Assembly (NCBI GenBank): GCA_021323855.1
Contig: JAJPKE010000045.1
Location: 1-64,000 of the forward strand
DNA from: Chloroflexota bacterium
GTDB taxonomy: Bacteria; Chloroflexota; Ktedonobacteria; Ktedonobacterales; JADMIN01
DNA length: 64,000 nucleotides
Direction of reading: 5' to 3'
In this document: piece by piece, positions 33,867 to 43,068 of the stretch
Layout: the number at the start of each line of letters is the position of its first letter
Position numbering within the stretch: position 1 is the first letter of the stretch
Translations under genes and position numbers: made by a program
The notes under the pieces: model-generated
Told to the model about the DNA's origin: nothing
The model's database searches: none
What the model saw: the letters and a program-made list of their open reading frames with translations, nothing else

Positions 33867-35624
33867 ATGTCCAATTCAACAGCCGGGCGACGCAAACGAC
33901 TCTCAATGCCGATGGGCGTATCAATACTGCTCGCCGCCGCGCTTTTGCTGGTGCTCTTGCTGGTGCTGCTGCCGGCAGGCTTCTCCATTTTTGGCGCATC
34001 GCCGCCACGTTATACCCCATATACAAAAGAAATACTGCACATGCCGCTCGTCGCCTATGGAAACGACATCAGCACGATGGACCCGGCGCGTGTGCAGGAC
34101 TACATTGCCTATGAGCCGGTGTCGCTGGTTTTTCCTGGCCTGCTGACGCTGGATGCGCACGGCAACGTCACGCCGTGGGCCGCCGCAAGCATGCCAACCT
34201 TCAATCCGCTTGATAACACCTATACCTTCAAGCTGCGCCGTGGCCTCGCATGGAGCGACGGCACGCCGATAGACGCCAACACCTTCGCCTATTCCATCAA
34301 TCGCGCCCTCAGCCCCTGCACAGCGTCAGCCGTGACCTACTATCTCTTTCCGCTCAAAGACGCAGAGGCGTTTTCTATGGAAAGCTGCGACAACGCTAAA
34401 CAGACTATCCACGGCAGGATACAGACGTTGATTGGCGACTCGATCACTACACCGGACCCGCAGATGCTCGTTCTGGCGCTCTCAGCGCCCGCGCCGTATT
34501 TCCTGCAAGCGTTGACGTTTCCTACCACCTACGCCCAGCCGCAACAACTCATTGCGCAGTACGGCACAAGAGACTGGACCAACCATCTGGCCGGCTTCGG
34601 TGGCAATCTCTACAACGTCAGGGCATGGAACCATCAGGGTATACTCGCTCTGACACCCAATCTACGTTTCTGGGGCAGAAAACCTGAACTCAGCGAGATT
34701 GTCTTCACCATCTACAAGACCATGCCCGACGAATATGGCGATTATCTGAACGGCAAGCTCGATGTAGGTTTTCCGCCACCGGAAACCTATCAGGATGCGA
34801 AGCGGCGCGCCGATTTCCACCAGTTCCCGATGCTCGAAACCACGTATTTCCAGCTCGACTGGAGCAAACCGCCATTCGACGATCTGCGGGCGCGGCTGGC
34901 ATTTGCGCTGGCGCTCGACAAGGTGGCGCTGGCGAATGCGGTCTATCACGGCGCGGTGTTTGCCACCAATCACATCGTGCCGCAGGGCATGTATGGCTAC
35001 AACCCTAATCTGGTGGGGCCAGATGGCACCACAAACCTCACCGGCAATCTGGCGCTTGCCCAGGGATTAATGGCGTCGTATGCGCAGGACAAATGCGGCG
35101 GCAAGCTGAGCAAGTGCCCACCGACGTTCATATTGGGTGACTGCTTTGGGGGTGATCCGCAGGTTCTCGCCACCGAGCAAGCGGCAATTCAGGCATGGCA
35201 ACAAGCATTTCCAGGCTATCCGGTCAAGCTCGAAAATAATGACTTCTGTGGCCCTCTCATCCCGGTTCCTTTTACTGCTAATACACCGCCCATCGTTGAC
35301 TTGACGTGGGTTGCCGACTACGCGGACCCGCAGGACTGGCTCAGCTTACAGTTCGAGCCAAATGCAATCAACAACATTGGCAACGTCAATGTACCGGCGG
35401 CCAACACGCTGATGGCGCAGGCCGATGCCGACCAGAATCCCACTGATCGCGCCAGTCTCTACAACCAGGCGGAGCAATTGCTGGTGATGCAATGCGCCTG
35501 GATTCCGCTCTTCCAGCAGTGGTTCTTCTACAATCAGCCGTCTTATGTGCATGGCCTGGCGTTCACCGCGCTTGGCACGATTCCGCTGGCGAGCTGGCAG
35601 CAGCTTGCGGTGTATCCACACTGA
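33867..35624 (+). CDS. Oligopeptide-type ABC substrate-binding protein (family 5), membrane-anchored
   Basis: 585 residues. An N-terminal membrane segment (VSILLAAALLLVLLLVLLPAGF) without a lipobox Cys anchors a family-5 binding domain: DISTMDPARVQDYIAYEP, LLTLDAHGNVTPWAA, YTFKLRRGLAWSDGTPIDANTFAYS, and DWLSLQF near the end. It would bind peptides or similar ligands outside the membrane. No permease or ATPase genes adjoin it, so it is either an orphan receptor or serves a transporter coded elsewhere. Confidence 0.88.
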   Translation: MSNSTAGRRKRLSMPMGVSILLAAALLLVLLLVLLPAGFSIFGASPPRYTPYTKEILHMPLVAYGNDISTMDPARVQDYIAYEPVSLVFPGLLTLDAHGNVTPWAAASMPTFNPLDNTYTFKLRRGLAWSDGTPIDANTFAYSINRALSPCTASAVTYYLFPLKDAEAFSMESCDNAKQTIHGRIQTLIGDSITTPDPQMLVLALSAPAPYFLQALTFPTTYAQPQQLIAQYGTRDWTNHLAGFGGNLYNVRAWNHQGILALTPNLRFWGRKPELSEIVFTIYKTMPDEYGDYLNGKLDVGFPPPETYQDAKRRADFHQFPMLETTYFQLDWSKPPFDDLRARLAFALALDKVALANAVYHGAVFATNHIVPQGMYGYNPNLVGPDGTTNLTGNLALAQGLMASYAQDKCGGKLSKCPPTFILGDCFGGDPQVLATEQAAIQAWQQAFPGYPVKLENNDFCGPLIPVPFTANTPPIVDLTWVADYADPQDWLSLQFEPNAINNIGNVNVPAANTLMAQADADQNPTDRASLYNQAEQLLVMQCAWIPLFQQWFFYNQPSYVHGLAFTALGTIPLASWQQLAVYPH

Positions 35625-35687
35625 GACGGGTGACGCATCCAGAACGTTTAGGACTACAGATACAGAGGCTACATTGCCTACAGAGGC

Positions 35688-35716
35688 TTGCGCGAATGCG
35701 CCAACCCAGGTACAAT
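35688..35716 (+). promoter_or_regulatory. Candidate promoter of the small membrane protein gene
   Basis: TTGCGC (35688-35693) and TACAAT (35711-35716) are separated by 17 bp, about 205 bases before the start at 35921. The leader would include the tandem repeats at 35825. Confidence 0.4.
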
Positions 35717-35824
35717 AGACTCGTATCATGCTGCGTGGTAGCCGCTGGGCGTTGGGCGTCGCCAGCACAAAACAAGCGCGACACAGACAACCATGCGCAA
35801 CCTGCGCGAACAGCATCCAGGCAT

Positions 35825-35854
35825 ATCCTAGATCATCCTAGACAATCCTAGACA
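35825..35854. repeat. Three 10-bp tandem repeats (ATCCTAGAYM)
   Basis: atcctagatc, atcctagaca and atcctagaca follow without gaps, about 70 bases upstream of the small membrane protein gene. Similar phasing occurs at 15311 and 40260. Confidence 0.7.
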
Positions 35855-35920
35855 TCGCCCCGCCGGAAGCGGCGAACCATTCGTGAACTCTTCCTGTGGG
35901 AAAGGGATTTGGTGGTACTC

Positions 35921-36319
35921 ATGTCATCTCGTACAGCAAAGCCGCTGGTCAGCTCACTGCTGGCGCTGCTCTTCGTCCTCGCCTTCGTCGTGCCGTTCCT
36001 GCAATACGATTATCTCGCTGGTCCGATCACGCCATTTGACCCGGTGCAGGCGGGAGCGATTCGCTGGGGAACCATCCTGGCAATTGCGCTGATCTGGTTC
36101 GGCGTGCAACTGTTTTGGAAAGCGCCCACTGAGGCGACCAAACTGGGGCTGACGGCCTCCGCGACGATCTGCTGGCTGTCGCTGGCGCTGCTCTTTGGCT
36201 TCAAGAATCTCAGCATTGATGAGGGCCAGCGCGGCGCTGTCGCCTTCTTCACGCTGATGGGCGGCCTGGGCATTACGCTGATGTGGATACGCTTCTTCGC
36301 GGACGACGTGAAGATTTAG
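35921..36319 (+). CDS. Small membrane protein of unknown function
   Basis: 132 residues with four predicted membrane segments, beginning PLVSSLLALLFVLAFVVPFL and ending ITLMWIRFF. The start is uncertain: ATG 35921, or GTG 35912 which lies 4 nt after AAAGGGA. I recognise no family. A terminator follows directly, so it is probably transcribed alone. Confidence 0.6.
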   Translation: MSSRTAKPLVSSLLALLFVLAFVVPFLQYDYLAGPITPFDPVQAGAIRWGTILAIALIWFGVQLFWKAPTEATKLGLTASATICWLSLALLFGFKNLSIDEGQRGAVAFFTLMGGLGITLMWIRFFADDVKI

Positions 36320-36356
36320 CTGCGTTTGCTCTATTTTTTCCATTTCATTCTTTTAC

Positions 36357-36391
36357 GCCTGAGACCAACTATTTTAGTGTCTCAGGCTTTT
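36357..36391 (+). terminator. Rho-independent terminator
   Basis: A 9-bp stem (36357-36365 with 36379-36387), a 13-nt loop and TTTT (36388-36391), located 37 bases after the small membrane protein stop. Confidence 0.78.
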
Positions 36392-36448
36392 GTCTGTCTC
36401 GCTTTGGCGCTACCTGGCAAAGGGTCCTCGATCTCTAAGGAGAAACGC

Positions 36449-36931
36449 ATGCCTCTCTCTCAAGGCCTCTCCCTGGAAGTACGCCCTCTCACTGCCAGCG
36501 ATGCTGAAAGCTGCGATCAGATTATTCTCTCCCTTCCGCACTACTTTGGGCACGAAGTCGGGCGGTTGGCCTGCGCTCAGGCAGTACGGACAAGTGACGG
36601 GTGGGTGGCAGTTTTAGGTGAGCACGTAGTTGGCTTTTTGACTGTAGAGCCACATTTCGCTACAACGCTTGAAATTACCTGGATGGCAGTGCATGCTGAT
36701 TATCGCGGGCAAGGGATTGGGCGGCAACTGATGAGTCGCTTGCAGCAAGAGGCCCAAATACGGGGATATCGTTTGCTATTGGTTGCCACGCTGTCACCTT
36801 CGGTTGATGACGAGGGATACGCCGCCAGACGTGCCTTCTATCAGGCGGTAGGCTTGCTGCCGCTGCAAGAAGTCCCCCTTTACTGGGGAGTGGGCAGTCA
36901 ACCAGCCTTGCTGCTGGTTATGCCTCTCTAG
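36449..36931 (+). CDS. GNAT-family N-acetyltransferase
   Basis: 160 residues. The acetyl-CoA binding motif A is ITWMAVHADYRGQGIGRQLMSRL, followed by motif B (AARRAFYQAVGLLPLQEVPLYW). ATG 36449 has AAGGAG 6 nt upstream; the frame is open earlier but crosses the terminator at 36357-36391. The substrate is unknown. Confidence 0.87.
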   Translation: MPLSQGLSLEVRPLTASDAESCDQIILSLPHYFGHEVGRLACAQAVRTSDGWVAVLGEHVVGFLTVEPHFATTLEITWMAVHADYRGQGIGRQLMSRLQQEAQIRGYRLLLVATLSPSVDDEGYAARRAFYQAVGLLPLQEVPLYWGVGSQPALLLVMPL

Positions 36932-36987
36932 AACTTCTACGTTCCGAGAGAGCTGTACCATAGGTGGGGACAGACTCGTTAGAACAC

Positions 36988-36993
36988 TATAAT
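36988..36993 (+). promoter_or_regulatory. -10 box of the TPM-domain gene
   Basis: A perfect TATAAT 37 bases before the start codon; the -35 region is weak. AGGAGG-like CAGGAGGC (37018-37025) is the ribosome site. Confidence 0.4.
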
Positions 36994-37030
36994 AGAGCGA
37001 TAAATTACCCGCATCATCAGGAGGCACGGC

Positions 37031-38722
37031 ATGGGACAGCGCCGTATTGCCCGCATCACCCTACCCACTCTCGCGCCCATCATTGTCGCGGTTGCGCTGA
37101 CGTTGCTCATTCCTGGCATGTTAACGCTCGCCCCCGCCGCGCAGGCCGCGCCGCGTAGCGCGTCGCTCGTAGCTGCCACACACGCAGGTTGCCAGAGCAA
37201 GGTTGCCGGAAAGCACGTCTACGATTGTGCGGGCGTGCTGACCAGCGACGAGATTGCTTCATTAGAGACACACGCCGCCGCTGTAGACCAGGCGGGTGCC
37301 GCAACCGTCGTCTACCTGCAAGCGAAGAACGCGACCCAGGATCAGACCGACCAGGATGCCGTGAACCTGATGCAGAACTGGGACATCGAGACCAAAGCCG
37401 GAGCCAAAGATGGCTTCGTCATCTTCCTCAATCTGACGCCGGGCAACCTGCAACACGGGCATGTCGCGCTCTACGCCGGGCAAACGCTGCTGAACGGTCC
37501 GCTGCCGATAACTGAGCAGGAGCGCATCGTCAACGACGTAATGCTGCCATATTTGCAGAATGGGCAGCTTGCCAATGGCATCAGCGCGGCGCTGGATGCC
37601 GCCGCCGCCGATATCCAGGCGGGCGCGCCGGTCAACGACAATGGCGGCTCTAGTAGCACTACTGGCGCTGCCAGCGGGCCGGTTGGCAATCCAGCCGTCG
37701 CAGCTTTCGACGGCTGGCCGTTCAACATTTTGGCGCTGCTACTCGTCGTCTTCGGGGTATTGTTGCTGCGGCACCATCCCGGCAAGCGCCAGCCCATCCC
37801 AGACGATATATTGCCGGAAAAAGGCAACACGCCGCCCAATGATCTGCCGCCTGCGCTGGCTGGCGCGCTGGTGGCCGGGCATGTGCGCGACGACCAGATT
37901 GAGGGCACTGTCTTCGATTTTGCGCGCCGCAAGATGCTTGCTCTTGAGCCAGCGGAGCACAATCAGATGCAGATAAAGCTGCTGACGAGCGGCGCGCACC
38001 TGACTGGCTATGAGGCGAAGGTATGGGAGTCGCTGGCCTCTCATGCAGATGGCAGCAAGATCATCCCGAACTCGCAACTCATCAATGTGCGCGGTCAATG
38101 GTATATGGCGCGCGCAGCGTTGCAGGGGGAACTCGTGGGGCGTGGTTGGTTCGATGAGAACGTCGCCGCACGTCGCCAGCCTTACTATCTGTTCGGCGGT
38201 GTCTGCCTGGGGCTGGCTGCGCTTGGCGTGCTGCTGGCGTTCATCGGACTGAATGGCTGGGCGCTGTTCGGCGCGCTGGCGCTGCTGGTGATTGGTATTA
38301 TCACGCTCTCCGGCGGGGCGGCGATCCTCGATACGACGGATGCCGGTGAAGAGGCGGCCCTGCCCTGGCGCGCCTTCTCACAGCGGCTGAGCCTGAACCA
38401 GCAACTCGGCAAAATCGAGACGGACGAACTGGATATGCTGCTCCCCTATGCCATCGCGCTGGGGATATCCTATGTGCTGACGCCGCAACTTCAGACGGCA
38501 AGCGATCAGGGGTATGCGCCTGGCTGGTTCGTTCCTGGCCGCTACTACAACCGCGCGCTGGGCTTCTATCCGTACTGGCTGGCCTGGCATGGCAGCATCT
38601 ATCCCGTCTCCACCAGCACCGGCATGTATCATGGCGGCTTCTCTGGCGGCGGGTTTAGTGGTGGCAGCTTCGGCGGTGGCGGCGCGGCGGTTGGTGGCGG
38701 TGGCGCTGGTGGCGCATTCTGA
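37031..38722 (+). CDS. TPM-domain / DUF2207-like membrane protein
   Basis: 563 residues. Signal segment (1-40), then a TPM (Psb32/YgcG) domain at about 50-195 with YDCAGVLTSDEIASLETHA and DGFVIFLNL. A membrane helix (WPFNILALLLVVFGVLLL) is followed by a DUF2207-like region (IEGTVFDFARRKMLALEP) with two more helices, and a Gly/Ser-rich tail of the GGGFSGGSFGGGG kind found at the end of both families. It presumably works in the cell envelope. Joining a TPM domain to a DUF2207 half is less usual. Confidence 0.75.
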   Translation: MGQRRIARITLPTLAPIIVAVALTLLIPGMLTLAPAAQAAPRSASLVAATHAGCQSKVAGKHVYDCAGVLTSDEIASLETHAAAVDQAGAATVVYLQAKNATQDQTDQDAVNLMQNWDIETKAGAKDGFVIFLNLTPGNLQHGHVALYAGQTLLNGPLPITEQERIVNDVMLPYLQNGQLANGISAALDAAAADIQAGAPVNDNGGSSSTTGAASGPVGNPAVAAFDGWPFNILALLLVVFGVLLLRHHPGKRQPIPDDILPEKGNTPPNDLPPALAGALVAGHVRDDQIEGTVFDFARRKMLALEPAEHNQMQIKLLTSGAHLTGYEAKVWESLASHADGSKIIPNSQLINVRGQWYMARAALQGELVGRGWFDENVAARRQPYYLFGGVCLGLAALGVLLAFIGLNGWALFGALALLVIGIITLSGGAAILDTTDAGEEAALPWRAFSQRLSLNQQLGKIETDELDMLLPYAIALGISYVLTPQLQTASDQGYAPGWFVPGRYYNRALGFYPYWLAWHGSIYPVSTSTGMYHGGFSGGGFSGGSFGGGGAAVGGGGAGGAF

Positions 38723-38797
38723 ACTGTGGGGGTGAATCCGCCAGCTCCGTTTGTCTGGAGAATTCCGCTGCCACTCGCCACGACCGTTCGCCCTGCG

Positions 38798-38837
38798 CTC
38801 CCCTCTCCTCGTGGGAGAGGGGCCGGGGGTGAGGTCC
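38798..38837. repeat. 40-bp palindromic repeat, left copy flanking ispG-rseP-dxr
   Basis: Contains a 9-bp hairpin of CCCCTCTCC/GGAGAGGGG type and a CCGGGGGTGAGG tail. It is an exact inverted copy of 42919-42958. It ends one base before the ispG stop codon. Confidence 0.85.
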
Positions 38838-38838
38838 T

Positions 38839-40125
38839 CTAATTGTTGCCGGGGAACATGTCAAGCGGTTTGCCGCGCAGAGGCTTTTGCTCGTGTTCCG
38901 GCAGGGCCTCGGCGATGCCCGTCTTGCGGGTACGTCCGGCGCTGACGGGGCCAAGCGAGCCATCGCCGGGATAGACCAGCTTCGCCTCGTGTTCCGGCAA
39001 CAAGCTCGCCACTTCGCGCAGCGTCTCTTCCAGGAATTGATCTTCCGGCACCGTCTTGACGTACTTGCCCTTACGATAGATCACGCCCTTGCCGCGCCCG
39101 CCGGAGAGACCAACATCAGCATCCTTCGATTCGCCGGGACCGTTAACGACGCAGCCCATCACCGCGACCTGAATCGGCGTCTGCACCTTGCTCAGTCGCT
39201 TTTCCACCTCATTGGCGATCTTCAGTACGTCAATCTCCACACGCCCGCAGGAGGGGCATGAGACGAACGTGACGCCACGCGAGCGCAGTTCCAGCGAGCG
39301 CAGAATCTCGTAGGCGACCGGAATTTCCTCCTCCGGCTCAGCCGTCAGTGAGACGCGGATCGTGTCGCCGATGCCATCCGCCAGCAGCAGCGCGAAGCCG
39401 ATGGACGACTTTACCGCGCCGGTGACGAGCGTGCCTGCCTCGGTGATGCCCAGGTGCAGCGGCACATCGCTGGCGGCGGCGAAACGACGGTACGCCTCCA
39501 CTGCCGTCAGCACATTGGAACTTTTCAGCGACACTTTATAGTTGGTATAGCCCAGGTCATCGGCCCAGCCGCAATATTCCAGCGCCTTCTCCACCATGCG
39601 CTGTGACAGTTCTTCGCGCTCTCTGCGGCGCTCCTCCGCTGGATCGCTCGTGACGAGGGTGCCGTCGTCCAGCCGCTTCACCGAGACTTTGCGCATCTCC
39701 GGGCCGCGTTCCAGCGCGTCTATCGAGCCGGAGTTGACGCCGATGCGCATGGCAATATCCGCCGCTTTGGCGGCCTCGACGATTTTGGTGAACATCTCAC
39801 GCCCATGCAGCAGATTGCCGGGATTGATGCGCACACCGTCCACGCCCTGTTCGATGGCGAGCAGGCCGAGCTTGCCATCATAGTGAATATCGGCGATCAG
39901 GGGAATATGGATGCGCTTCTTGATCGCGCCCAGCGCCAGCGCGTCCACTTCTTCCGGCACAGCGACGCGCACCAGCTCGCAGCCGACCTCTTCGAGGCGC
40001 AAAATTTGCGCGACTGAAGCGTCCACGTCGCGCGTATACATCGTTGTCATGGATTGGACGGCAATCGGCGCGTCGCCACCAATCAGAACGTTTCCAACAT
40101 GAATCTGCCGCGTTTTTCTCCGCAT
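38839..40125 (-). CDS. ispG: 4-hydroxy-3-methylbut-2-en-1-yl diphosphate synthase
   Basis: Penultimate enzyme of the MEP isoprenoid pathway, a [4Fe-4S] protein of 428 residues. The TIM barrel begins VGNVLIGGDAPIAVQSMTTMYTRDV, with GCELVRVAVP and GVRINPGN. The cluster-binding cysteines are in VSCPSCGRVEIDV and AVMGCVVNGPGESKDADVG. On the same strand as rseP and dxr, matching the common bacterial gene grouping dxr-rseP-ispG. Confidence 0.96.
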   Translation of the reverse strand: MRRKTRQIHVGNVLIGGDAPIAVQSMTTMYTRDVDASVAQILRLEEVGCELVRVAVPEEVDALALGAIKKRIHIPLIADIHYDGKLGLLAIEQGVDGVRINPGNLLHGREMFTKIVEAAKAADIAMRIGVNSGSIDALERGPEMRKVSVKRLDDGTLVTSDPAEERRREREELSQRMVEKALEYCGWADDLGYTNYKVSLKSSNVLTAVEAYRRFAAASDVPLHLGITEAGTLVTGAVKSSIGFALLLADGIGDTIRVSLTAEPEEEIPVAYEILRSLELRSRGVTFVSCPSCGRVEIDVLKIANEVEKRLSKVQTPIQVAVMGCVVNGPGESKDADVGLSGGRGKGVIYRKGKYVKTVPEDQFLEETLREVASLLPEHEAKLVYPGDGSLGPVSAGRTRKTGIAEALPEHEQKPLRGKPLDMFPGNN

Positions 40126-40259
40126 GCCTTGCCAGCTCCCAAACTCGTCTATTCGTCTCTCTGACGTTTTCTGTAACTGCGAAATTGCAGGAATCGCTAC
40201 TCTTTGCGCTCATCCGGCGGCGCTGCCGAAACTCCGGCGCAATCAATCATCAGTCATCA

Positions 40260-40279
40260 ATCATGGGTAATCATGGGTC
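40260..40279. repeat. Two 10-bp tandem repeats
   Basis: atcatgggta and atcatgggtc follow a run of related ATCA units (40240-40259) upstream of ispG. Confidence 0.5.
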
Positions 40280-40385
40280 CATGCGCCCATATCAGATCAT
40301 AGCGCGCCCTTGCACAGGATAGCACGCACTCAGGTGCGTCTATGTGCTGTACGCTGGTGCCACGTACTTGATACAGTACTTCTCT

Positions 40386-40479
40386 CGGCTTTGAAAAGCC
40401 GAAGTACGGACGAAACCGGCTGAAGCCGCGTAGCCAGTGGACTTCAGTCGGTTATTCGTGCGCCGGCTGTTTACAGCCG
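40386..40479. repeat. Double-hairpin dispersed repeat, copy A
   Basis: Opens with CGGCTTTGAAAAGCCG (40386-40401) and closes with CGGCTGTTTACAGCCG (40464-40479). The middle holds a CGGCTGAAGCCG hairpin and a GGACTTCAGTC block. Related copies are at 48548-48641 and 49999-50110. It occupies the spacer between ispG and rseP. Confidence 0.8.
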
Positions 40480-40495
40480 CGATTGCAAAATATCC

Positions 40496-41593
40496 CTAAT
40501 GCCCGAAGTTGCCGATGTCGTTGATCGTGACCAGCAGCACCAGGAAGAGCAGCGTCGCCAGGCCGATCAGATGTACCAGACCCTCGCGCTCCGGGCTGAC
40601 ACGCTTGCCGCGCCGCAACACCTCGATCAAGATGAAGAGCAGCCGCCCGCCGTCCAGCCCTGGAATCGGCAATAGGTTGAAGATCGCCAGGTTCAGGCTC
40701 AGCAGCGCCGTCAGGAAGAGTATTGGTGAAATGCCGATACTCGGAATCTCTGAGGCGGAGCCGCCAATATAGTTGACGATGCCTACTGGACCTGTCACCG
40801 CATTCTTTGGAGCAATCGCGCCGCGAATGACCTCCTGGATACCCTGGTACGTTTCGGCAGTGACGATGCCAATATCCTGCACTCCGCGTATCGGCGCCTG
40901 CCAGATTGGAATGTGATGGACAACCAGCACGTTCGTATCGGGTCCCACGCCGAGCCGGCCCTTCTTCGGGTCTGCCTGAACCGGTGTTGCAATGGTCAGC
41001 GTCTCGGTGGTATGCGTGCCCTTTGGCTGAACAACGAGGACCAGGTCAAACGTCTTGGCGTTCGTTGGCGCGTTGAGCGCAGCCTGCGTGATCTGCGATG
41101 TGATATCGGTGTAGCCCTTGACCGACACGCCGTTGATCGAGAGGATCGTGTCGCCGGTTTTCAGACCTGCATGCGCCGCCGGAGAGCCAGCGATGACACT
41201 GCCGATCACCGGAGGATAATCTGGTTGACCCGCAGCCTCGTAGGCAGTGAATAGCACGGCGGCCAGAATCAGGTTCATCGTCACGCCCGCCAGCAGCACC
41301 GCCGCGCGGCGTCCTGCGGATTTGGAGGCGAAAGAGCGCGGATCGTAGTTGCCGGCCTCGTCGGTGGTTTCGCCGTTCTCGCCGGGCATGCGCACAAAGC
41401 CGCCTATTGGCAGCAGGTTGATCGAGTAGAGCGTTTCGCCACGCCGGAAGCTGATGAGCCGTGGCGGGAAGCCGATGGCAAACTCATCCACGCGGATACC
41501 GGCGAGCTTGGCGACGATGAAATGGCCGAACTCATGAACGATCACCAGCAAGCAAAAGACTGGTATCGCGGCAAGATAATAGAGCGGATTCAT
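40496..41593 (-). CDS. rseP: RIP site-2 zinc metalloprotease
   Basis: Intramembrane protease that cleaves membrane-bound anti-sigma factors or signal-peptide remnants. It has 365 residues. Zinc site HEFGH in the first membrane helix (VFCLLVIVHEFGHFIVAK), GGFVRMPGE loop, one PDZ domain (IGSVIAGSPAAHAGLKTGDTILSINGVSV), and the third zinc ligand in NLLPIPGLDGGRLLF. The order dxr-rseP-ispG is conserved in many bacteria. Confidence 0.93.
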   Translation of the reverse strand: MNPLYYLAAIPVFCLLVIVHEFGHFIVAKLAGIRVDEFAIGFPPRLISFRRGETLYSINLLPIGGFVRMPGENGETTDEAGNYDPRSFASKSAGRRAAVLLAGVTMNLILAAVLFTAYEAAGQPDYPPVIGSVIAGSPAAHAGLKTGDTILSINGVSVKGYTDITSQITQAALNAPTNAKTFDLVLVVQPKGTHTTETLTIATPVQADPKKGRLGVGPDTNVLVVHHIPIWQAPIRGVQDIGIVTAETYQGIQEVIRGAIAPKNAVTGPVGIVNYIGGSASEIPSIGISPILFLTALLSLNLAIFNLLPIPGLDGGRLLFILIEVLRRGKRVSPEREGLVHLIGLATLLFLVLLVTINDIGNFGH

Positions 41594-41686
41594 CGCTGGT
41601 GGCTTTCTCCCTACTCGAACATGTCGGCAAACACAAATAGAGCGTCGCTCCTGGACGCTAGAGTTATCTCCATATGATAGATACGT

Positions 41687-42889
41687 TTAAGCGTTCGCCT
41701 TCGTTATACGCCCAGACGCCGGCAGCCCGCGCAGGCGTAGGACTTCTTCCTGCGCCCAGCGGCTGGTTTCCAGCACGTCGTCAAGCGTTGGCTCCGCCTT
41801 GTACTCGTGGCGTTGCAGCACCGTTTCCAGCGTCTCGGCAATCTCCGTCAGTTTGAGTTCGCCACGCACGAACAGGGCCACCGCCGATTCATCCGCGCCT
41901 GCCAGCGCCGCCGGAGCCGTGCCGCCGCGCGCGCCTGCCTCGAACGCCAGCCGCAGACAGGGGAAGCGGTCAAGGTCAATCGCCTCGAAGTCCAGCCGCG
42001 CCACCTCCGGCCAGTTGAGTGGACGCGCAAGTGCTGTTCCCGCGCGATTCAGCCGGCGCGGATAGCTCAGGGCGTCCTGAATCGGCAGGTGCATGCTGGG
42101 CAGCCCTGCCTGCATTTTGATCGAATCATCAACGAACTCGACCATCGAATGAATGATCGCCTGTGGATGCACGACGACGCTGATCTGCTCATACGGCATA
42201 TCAAAGAGCCAATGCGCTTCGATAACCTCCAACCCCTTGTTCATCAGCGTGGCCGAGTCAATCGTGACCTTCGGCCCCATGCGCCAGACCGGATGCGCCA
42301 GCGCCTGCTCCACCGTCACATCGCGCATCTGTTCCAGCGGCATCGTGCGCAGCGGGCCGCCGGTGGCTGTGATGATGAGGCGGCGCACCTCCGGCAGATG
42401 CTCTCCGTGCAGGCATTGCCAGAGTGCGCTGTGTTCGCTATCCACCGGCAGAATCTGCACACCTGCGCGCCGCGCCTCCGGCATTACCAGATGGCCAGCC
42501 ATCACCAGCGTTTCCTTGTTGGCGAGGGCAATCGTCTTGCCAGCGCGAATCGCCGCCAGCGTCGGCAGAACGCCCACCAGGCCGGAGGTCGCCGCGAGCA
42601 CAATATCCGCGTCGGGATGCGTCGCGGCGGTGGTCAGGCTCTCGATGCCGCGTAGCGCATCGGGCAGCAGGTCGTCAAGTTGCCGCTGAATAGCAGGGTC
42701 GTCGCCGGTGCAGGCTATCAGCTCTGGCGCGAACTCACGCGCCTGCTCGGCCAGCAGCGCGACGTTGCCATGCGCGGCCAGCGCGACGATGCGAAACTCA
42801 TCGGGGAAGGCGCGCACAACATCCAGCGTCTGGCGGCCAATCGAGCCGGTGCTACCGAGAACCGCGATGCGGCGGCGAGAATCTGCCAT
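41687..42889 (-). CDS. dxr: 1-Deoxy-D-xylulose 5-phosphate reductoisomerase
   Basis: Second step of the MEP pathway, NADPH- and metal-dependent. It has 400 residues. NADPH site IAVLGSTGSIGRQTLDVV, then ALANKETLVMAGHLV, the metal/substrate segment PVDSEHSALWQCL, and TATGGPLR. Full family length. It leads the minus-strand group with rseP and ispG. Confidence 0.96.
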   Translation of the reverse strand: MADSRRRIAVLGSTGSIGRQTLDVVRAFPDEFRIVALAAHGNVALLAEQAREFAPELIACTGDDPAIQRQLDDLLPDALRGIESLTTAATHPDADIVLAATSGLVGVLPTLAAIRAGKTIALANKETLVMAGHLVMPEARRAGVQILPVDSEHSALWQCLHGEHLPEVRRLIITATGGPLRTMPLEQMRDVTVEQALAHPVWRMGPKVTIDSATLMNKGLEVIEAHWLFDMPYEQISVVVHPQAIIHSMVEFVDDSIKMQAGLPSMHLPIQDALSYPRRLNRAGTALARPLNWPEVARLDFEAIDLDRFPCLRLAFEAGARGGTAPAALAGADESAVALFVRGELKLTEIAETLETVLQRHEYKAEPTLDDVLETSRWAQEEVLRLRGLPASGRITKANA

Positions 42890-42918
42890 GCTATGTTATC
42901 CTGTAATTGTTTTGGGTT

Positions 42919-42958
42919 GGACCTCACCCCCGGCCCCTCTCCCACGAGGAGAGGGGAG
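42919..42958. repeat. 40-bp palindromic repeat, right copy flanking ispG-rseP-dxr
   Basis: Exact inverted copy of 38798-38837, 30 bases upstream of the dxr start. The hairpin is CCCCTCTCC-cacga-GGAGAGGGG. Confidence 0.85.
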
Positions 42959-43068
42959 AGCGGCAGCCATGTGCGGGCCGATAGCGGGTCATATCGCCTC
43001 AGATTATAGCATAGCGACACCGGTGGGTTGTGGGATGAGCCAGTGTCGTTTGCTGCGATGTCTATGTG

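Noticed and set aside
32809-34026. 405-codon minus-strand frame opposite glcD
   Set aside because: Antisense shadow spanning two real genes on the other strand.
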